Below, piece by piece: positions 61,722-64,000 of a stretch of DNA of 64,000 nt. The notes under the pieces were generated by a model. The model was not told the origin of the DNA. It made no database searches and saw only the letters and a list, made by a program, of their open reading frames with translations. The stretch lies in assembly GCA_947627985.1 (NCBI GenBank), contig CANQYD010000002.1, positions 78,749 through 142,748 on the forward strand. The letters are read 5' to 3'. The position numbers and the translations under genes are program-made. This DNA comes from an uncultured Clostridia bacterium. Lineage in GTDB: Bacteria; Bacillota; Clostridia; Oscillospirales; Ruminococcaceae. How positions within the stretch are numbered: the first letter of the stretch is position 1; each line of letters begins with the position of its first letter.

Positions 61722-61892
61722 GACAGAGGGCAGAGGGTCAGTTGGCAGATGGCAGAGTCGGAGCTTTTACCTTTCTGCGGGAAGCGGGGTGACAGAGTGC
61801 AGAAGATAGATGAATAGAAGTCAGATAATTATTTTGCGGCTTTCGGAGATACCGCGGTATATTCAAAAGGGAGTGTACAAATCGCCCTCGCT
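61722..61892. repeat. Purine-rich tracts and a 19-bp IS end remnant
   Basis: 61722-61762 and 61796-61830 are AGA/CAGA-rich tracts. 61869-61887 reads GGGAGTGTACAAATCGCCC, identical over 19 nt to the left end of IS copy 2 (48765-48783), but no IS coding sequence follows. Confidence 0.65.
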
Positions 61893-61983
61893 GATTAAAT
61901 CTGTCACCAACGGCGACGCCTTGAAATTCCGACAATCCGATATCTGACCTCTGTTTTCTTGATGTGTTCGCTTCGACCGCATC
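61893..61983 (-). repeat. 91-bp double-hairpin repeat, copy B (inverted)
   Basis: The complement aligns end to end with copy A at 13770-13860, with hairpins GATGCGGTCG/CGAACACATC and GTCGCC/GGTGAC in the same order and a purine-rich spacer of the same length. It lies 4 bp from the stop of the lipoprotein gene. Confidence 0.75.
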
Positions 61984-61987
61984 TCAG

Positions 61988-63097
61988 TCATCCCACCCCC
62001 GGGTCGGGATTTCTTGCCCAGATTTCGAGGGAGTCGCCGGTCATATCTTCCGCAATATCAAAGATATCCGTCATCGCCTCGTCGGTGAAGGTCTCATAGA
62101 CCGAGTAGCTGTTCATGACCATCAGAAGCGCGTCCTTGACGACGTTTACGGTCTGGGTCTCGGTGTAGTCGCCTTCGACGATGTGTACCGTGACCTCGCA
62201 GGTGTCGCCTTCGGTCAGCCTCTTGTCGGTCGAGAGGTCGAGCTGACGGTCAACGCCGTACTCCACCGAGTAGGTGTCGATATACATGATGGGCGCTTCA
62301 TCGATCCCGTAGGGCTGGAATGCGTCGATCTCTGCGTTCTCTTCGACAAGATATGCCGTGAGTTCCTTATAGACTATCCTCCCCTTCCCGTCGAGATAGT
62401 AGAGCCCGCGGGTGTAATTCTCCCCGTATTCCTCATCGTAAGAAAACGTCTCAAAGACGGTCGCGCCGTCCTGAACCGAGGTGTTGGTGAGCACCTCAGC
62501 GTCTGGATTAGGGCAGATCTGATCCCAGAAAGCGTCGAGCTGACTCTCGTAATAGGGGGTCGGGATCACGGTCAGCGTCTTGTTGAAGCCGATGTACTCA
62601 TCATAAGAGGCTGCGTAATTATCGCCCGCAAGAAGCATCGTCTCGGAATCCCCCGACCCGTCGCTGTGATAGGCAGCCTGCATAGCCGGGTAGCCGTTGT
62701 CCTGATAATAGAATTCAAAAACTTCGACGGAATCGACGGTGCGGTCGGATTCGAGCCACTGCCGGGTGGTGCGGACGGTCTGAGAATCATAGAGAGCCGT
62801 GCCGAGGCAGTTCATGCTGCGGACGTCATAGAGGTTGACCTCCGGCACTTCGCCGTCGGCTGCGGGTACATCTTCGGCGTTTTCGACGGGAGTTTCCTCG
62901 GGGACTGTCTCGTCGGGCGAAGCTGCGGCGTCGGGGGCAGCGGCGTCGTCGGGCACAGATGCATCACCGGAGTCGGTAACTGCGGCATTATCCGCACCGT
63001 CCCCGCCTTGAGCAGCGGGCTCCTCAACATCGCCGCATGCGACGAGCGAAAGAGCCAGTGCCGCGGCAAGAATGAGCGCTAAAATTTTTTTGATCAT
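61988..63097 (-). CDS. Secreted lipoprotein of unknown function
   Basis: 369 residues. A lipoprotein signal peptide ends in LSLVAC (Cys21), followed by a disordered Asp/Ala/Pro/Glu-rich linker (about 22-90) and a beta-rich domain with repeated Tyr/Asp motifs (VFEFYYQDNGYPAMQAAYHS, GLYYLDGKGRIVYKELTAY). Family not identified. It begins after AAGGAGACAAACAA. Confidence 0.85.
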   Translation of the reverse strand: MIKKILALILAAALALSLVACGDVEEPAAQGGDGADNAAVTDSGDASVPDDAAAPDAAASPDETVPEETPVENAEDVPAADGEVPEVNLYDVRSMNCLGTALYDSQTVRTTRQWLESDRTVDSVEVFEFYYQDNGYPAMQAAYHSDGSGDSETMLLAGDNYAASYDEYIGFNKTLTVIPTPYYESQLDAFWDQICPNPDAEVLTNTSVQDGATVFETFSYDEEYGENYTRGLYYLDGKGRIVYKELTAYLVEENAEIDAFQPYGIDEAPIMYIDTYSVEYGVDRQLDLSTDKRLTEGDTCEVTVHIVEGDYTETQTVNVVKDALLMVMNSYSVYETFTDEAMTDIFDIAEDMTGDSLEIWARNPDPGVG

Positions 63098-63438
63098 TTG
63101 TTTGTCTCCTTAACATAATTTCGCCGGAAATCCCGGCGACAAAATTATACCACATTTCATTGAAAAAGTATACTGCTTTCTACGGCGGGAAATAAGCGTG
63201 GGAGGTCAGAACAGGCAGATTTGTTCGGCGCCCGCCGCTTTGCATATACCCCGGTCGTTTTTTAAATGATGTTGACGGTTATCCGTGCCCGCCACGCAGA
63301 CGCCGAATTCATCTCATAGCCCGACTAAATTATGTAAGATATGTATGTATTCCCATTCCCGCCGCGCCGCAGAAGCCCCAAAATCAGCGCGCCGCAGCCC
63401 ATCTTCAAAAAAAATTTAAAAAAATTTTCAAAAAGGGC
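63098..63438 (-). promoter_or_regulatory. Upstream region of the lipoprotein gene
   Basis: A -10 TATAAT on the minus strand (63144-63149) without a good -35, then a leader hairpin CGCCGGGATTTCCGGCG (63122-63138) before the ribosome binding site. No gene is seen between 63150 and the tRNA promoter; the last part is A/T-rich. Confidence 0.5.
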
Positions 63439-63467
63439 TTGATTTTTTGCGGGAGTTGTGCTATCAT
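63439..63467 (+). promoter_or_regulatory. Promoter of tRNA-Ala
   Basis: TTGATT (63439-63444), 17-bp spacer, TATCAT (63462-63467) with extended element TGTG, 11 bp before the tRNA. Confidence 0.7.
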
Positions 63468-63478
63468 AATTTTTGTTC

Positions 63479-63554
63479 GGGGTATTAGCGCAGTTGGTAG
63501 CGCGCCACACTGGCAGTGTGGAGGTCACGGGTTCGAATCCCGTATGCTCCACCA
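63479..63554 (+). tRNA. tRNA-Ala (anticodon GGC)
   Basis: 76 nt with encoded CCA. Anticodon stem CCACA/TGTGG with loop CTGGCAG gives anticodon GGC. The T arm is ACGGGTTCGAATCCCGT, and the acceptor stem carries the G3-U70 pair, the alanine identity element. Confidence 0.95.
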
Positions 63555-63556
63555 CC

Positions 63557-63606
63557 TAAAGCTCTTAAAACGCCTATATTGGCTGTTTTGAGAGCTTTTG
63601 TTTTTC
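63557..63606 (+). terminator. Terminator after tRNA-Ala
   Basis: Long stem AAAGCTCTTAAAACGCC with GGCTGTTTTGAGAGCTTT (few mismatches or wobbles) then a T-rich tail, directly after the tRNA. Confidence 0.75.
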
Positions 63607-63655
63607 CCGAAAAATGCATTGTTCTTTATTTGTTCTTTACTTTGCCCTGCCCCCG

Positions 63656-64000
63656 TCACAAATTCAACGCCTCGCTCACCGCGCCCGAAATCTTAGCCTG
63701 CGCCTGATCAATCATGTGGCAGTAGATGTTCCCCGTCGTGGAAACGGTGGAGTGTCCGAGCGCGCCCGAAACGGTGACAATATCCACGCCCTGATTCACA
63801 AGCAGCGACGCAAACGTGTGCCTGAACGAGTGAATCCCGTGGAACGGCAGACCGTTTTCCTCGCAGAATTTCTTTAACCAAGAGTACGGCTGCCCGTTAT
63901 ACATCGGCTCGCCGTTCCACTTTGTGAAAAGCCTGTCCGTTTCGACCCACTTGTCGCCGAGCCTTTCGGCATGGGCGCGCTGCTCGTCGCGGTGCCGCCT
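63656..64000 (-). CDS. Tyrosine recombinase/integrase, C-terminal part
   Basis: The last 114 residues are visible; the N-terminal part continues past the right edge. Catalytic residues are in HGIHSFRHTFASLLVNQG (His-x2-Arg), GALGHSTVSTTGNIYCHM (His and the nucleophile Tyr). This matches Tn916/phage-type integrases. The gene is convergent with the tRNA-Ala gene and ends 100 bp from its 3' end, the usual place for an element integrated at a tRNA. The cargo lies beyond the window. Confidence 0.9.
   Translation of the reverse strand, partial: RRHRDEQRAHAERLGDKWVETDRLFTKWNGEPMYNGQPYSWLKKFCEENGLPFHGIHSFRHTFASLLVNQGVDIVTVSGALGHSTVSTTGNIYCHMIDQAQAKISGAVSEALNL

Noticed and set aside
61964..63082. Long plus-strand open frame (about 370 codons) opposite the lipoprotein gene
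   Set aside because: It is the antisense of a gene with a clear lipoprotein signal and ribosome binding site; its translation is Val/Asp/Gly-rich with no start signal.

Overview
The window reads as the chromosome of an endospore-forming Firmicute of the class Clostridia, probably an uncultured Oscillospirales-type gut bacterium. Evidence: spoIIR with mreB, the Bacillus/Clostridium-like orders dprA-topA-trmFO, infC-rpmI-rplT and rpsF-ssb-rpsR, AddAB instead of RecBCD, pyrR-uracil permease, strong GGAGG ribosome binding sites and sigma-A promoters, many with an extended -10. Base composition looks moderate (near 50-55% G+C by eye). Genus-level placement is not possible from reading alone.

Layout. 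1-12.8 kb (minus strand): trmFO (cut by the window edge), topA, dprA, a SpoU methyltransferase, the IF3-L35-L20 operon with a long leader, then addA and addB. 12.86-13.77 kb: a 906-bp IS1-family element, followed by 0.4 kb of palindromic repeats. 14.2-19.1 kb (minus): spoIIR, mreB, comFC, recD2 and a small membrane protein. 19.2-28.6 kb (minus): an oligopeptide ABC transporter (oppABCDF) with unusual domain expansions plus an ApbE-like membrane protein. 28.9-31.2 kb (minus): rpsF-ssb-rpsR and a zinc-ribbon membrane protein. 31.4-34.0 kb (plus): lepA and a membrane protein, then about 0.7 kb of hairpin repeats. 34.7-40.0 kb (minus): GH31-GH43-carboxylesterase operon. 40.2-46.1 kb: MarR-controlled heterodimeric ABC exporter divergent from a MATE pump. 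46.2-48.7 kb: TPR membrane protein, ruvX and a ROK glucokinase. 48.77-49.67 kb: a second 906-bp copy of the IS. 49.7-51.8 kb: pyrR and a uracil/xanthine permease. 51.9-52.7 kb: decayed gene fragments. 52.7-59.3 kb: M20 dipeptidase, pullulanase, SGNH esterase, D,D-carboxypeptidase. 59.7-63.1 kb: ZIP transporter, HIT protein, beta-carbonic anhydrase and a lipoprotein. 63.48 kb to the end: tRNA-Ala(GGC) with the C-terminal part of a tyrosine integrase next to it, the probable edge of an integrated element.

How the genes work together. The left half is rich in DNA processing (TopA, DprA, AddAB, ComFC, RecD2, SSB, RuvX). The middle and right serve scavenging of peptides, pyrimidines and hemicellulose or alpha-glucan oligosaccharides; the glycosidases and the two esterases lack signal peptides and probably act on imported oligosaccharides.

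Most interesting observations. (1) Three genes (infC, addB, recD2) seem to start at non-canonical AUA/AUU codons placed 6-8 nt after strong Shine-Dalgarno sequences; one of them encodes IF3, the factor that proofreads such starts. (2) Several dispersed repeat families occur in intergenic DNA: a 91-bp double-hairpin repeat, clusters of perfect hairpins with three-base loops, purine-rich tracts, and a short motif fused to the -35 box of minus-strand promoters. Both IS copies sit directly upstream of that motif. (3) The Opp transporter carries a large coiled-coil insertion in OppD and a membrane tail on OppF. No CRISPR array or defence island was seen.
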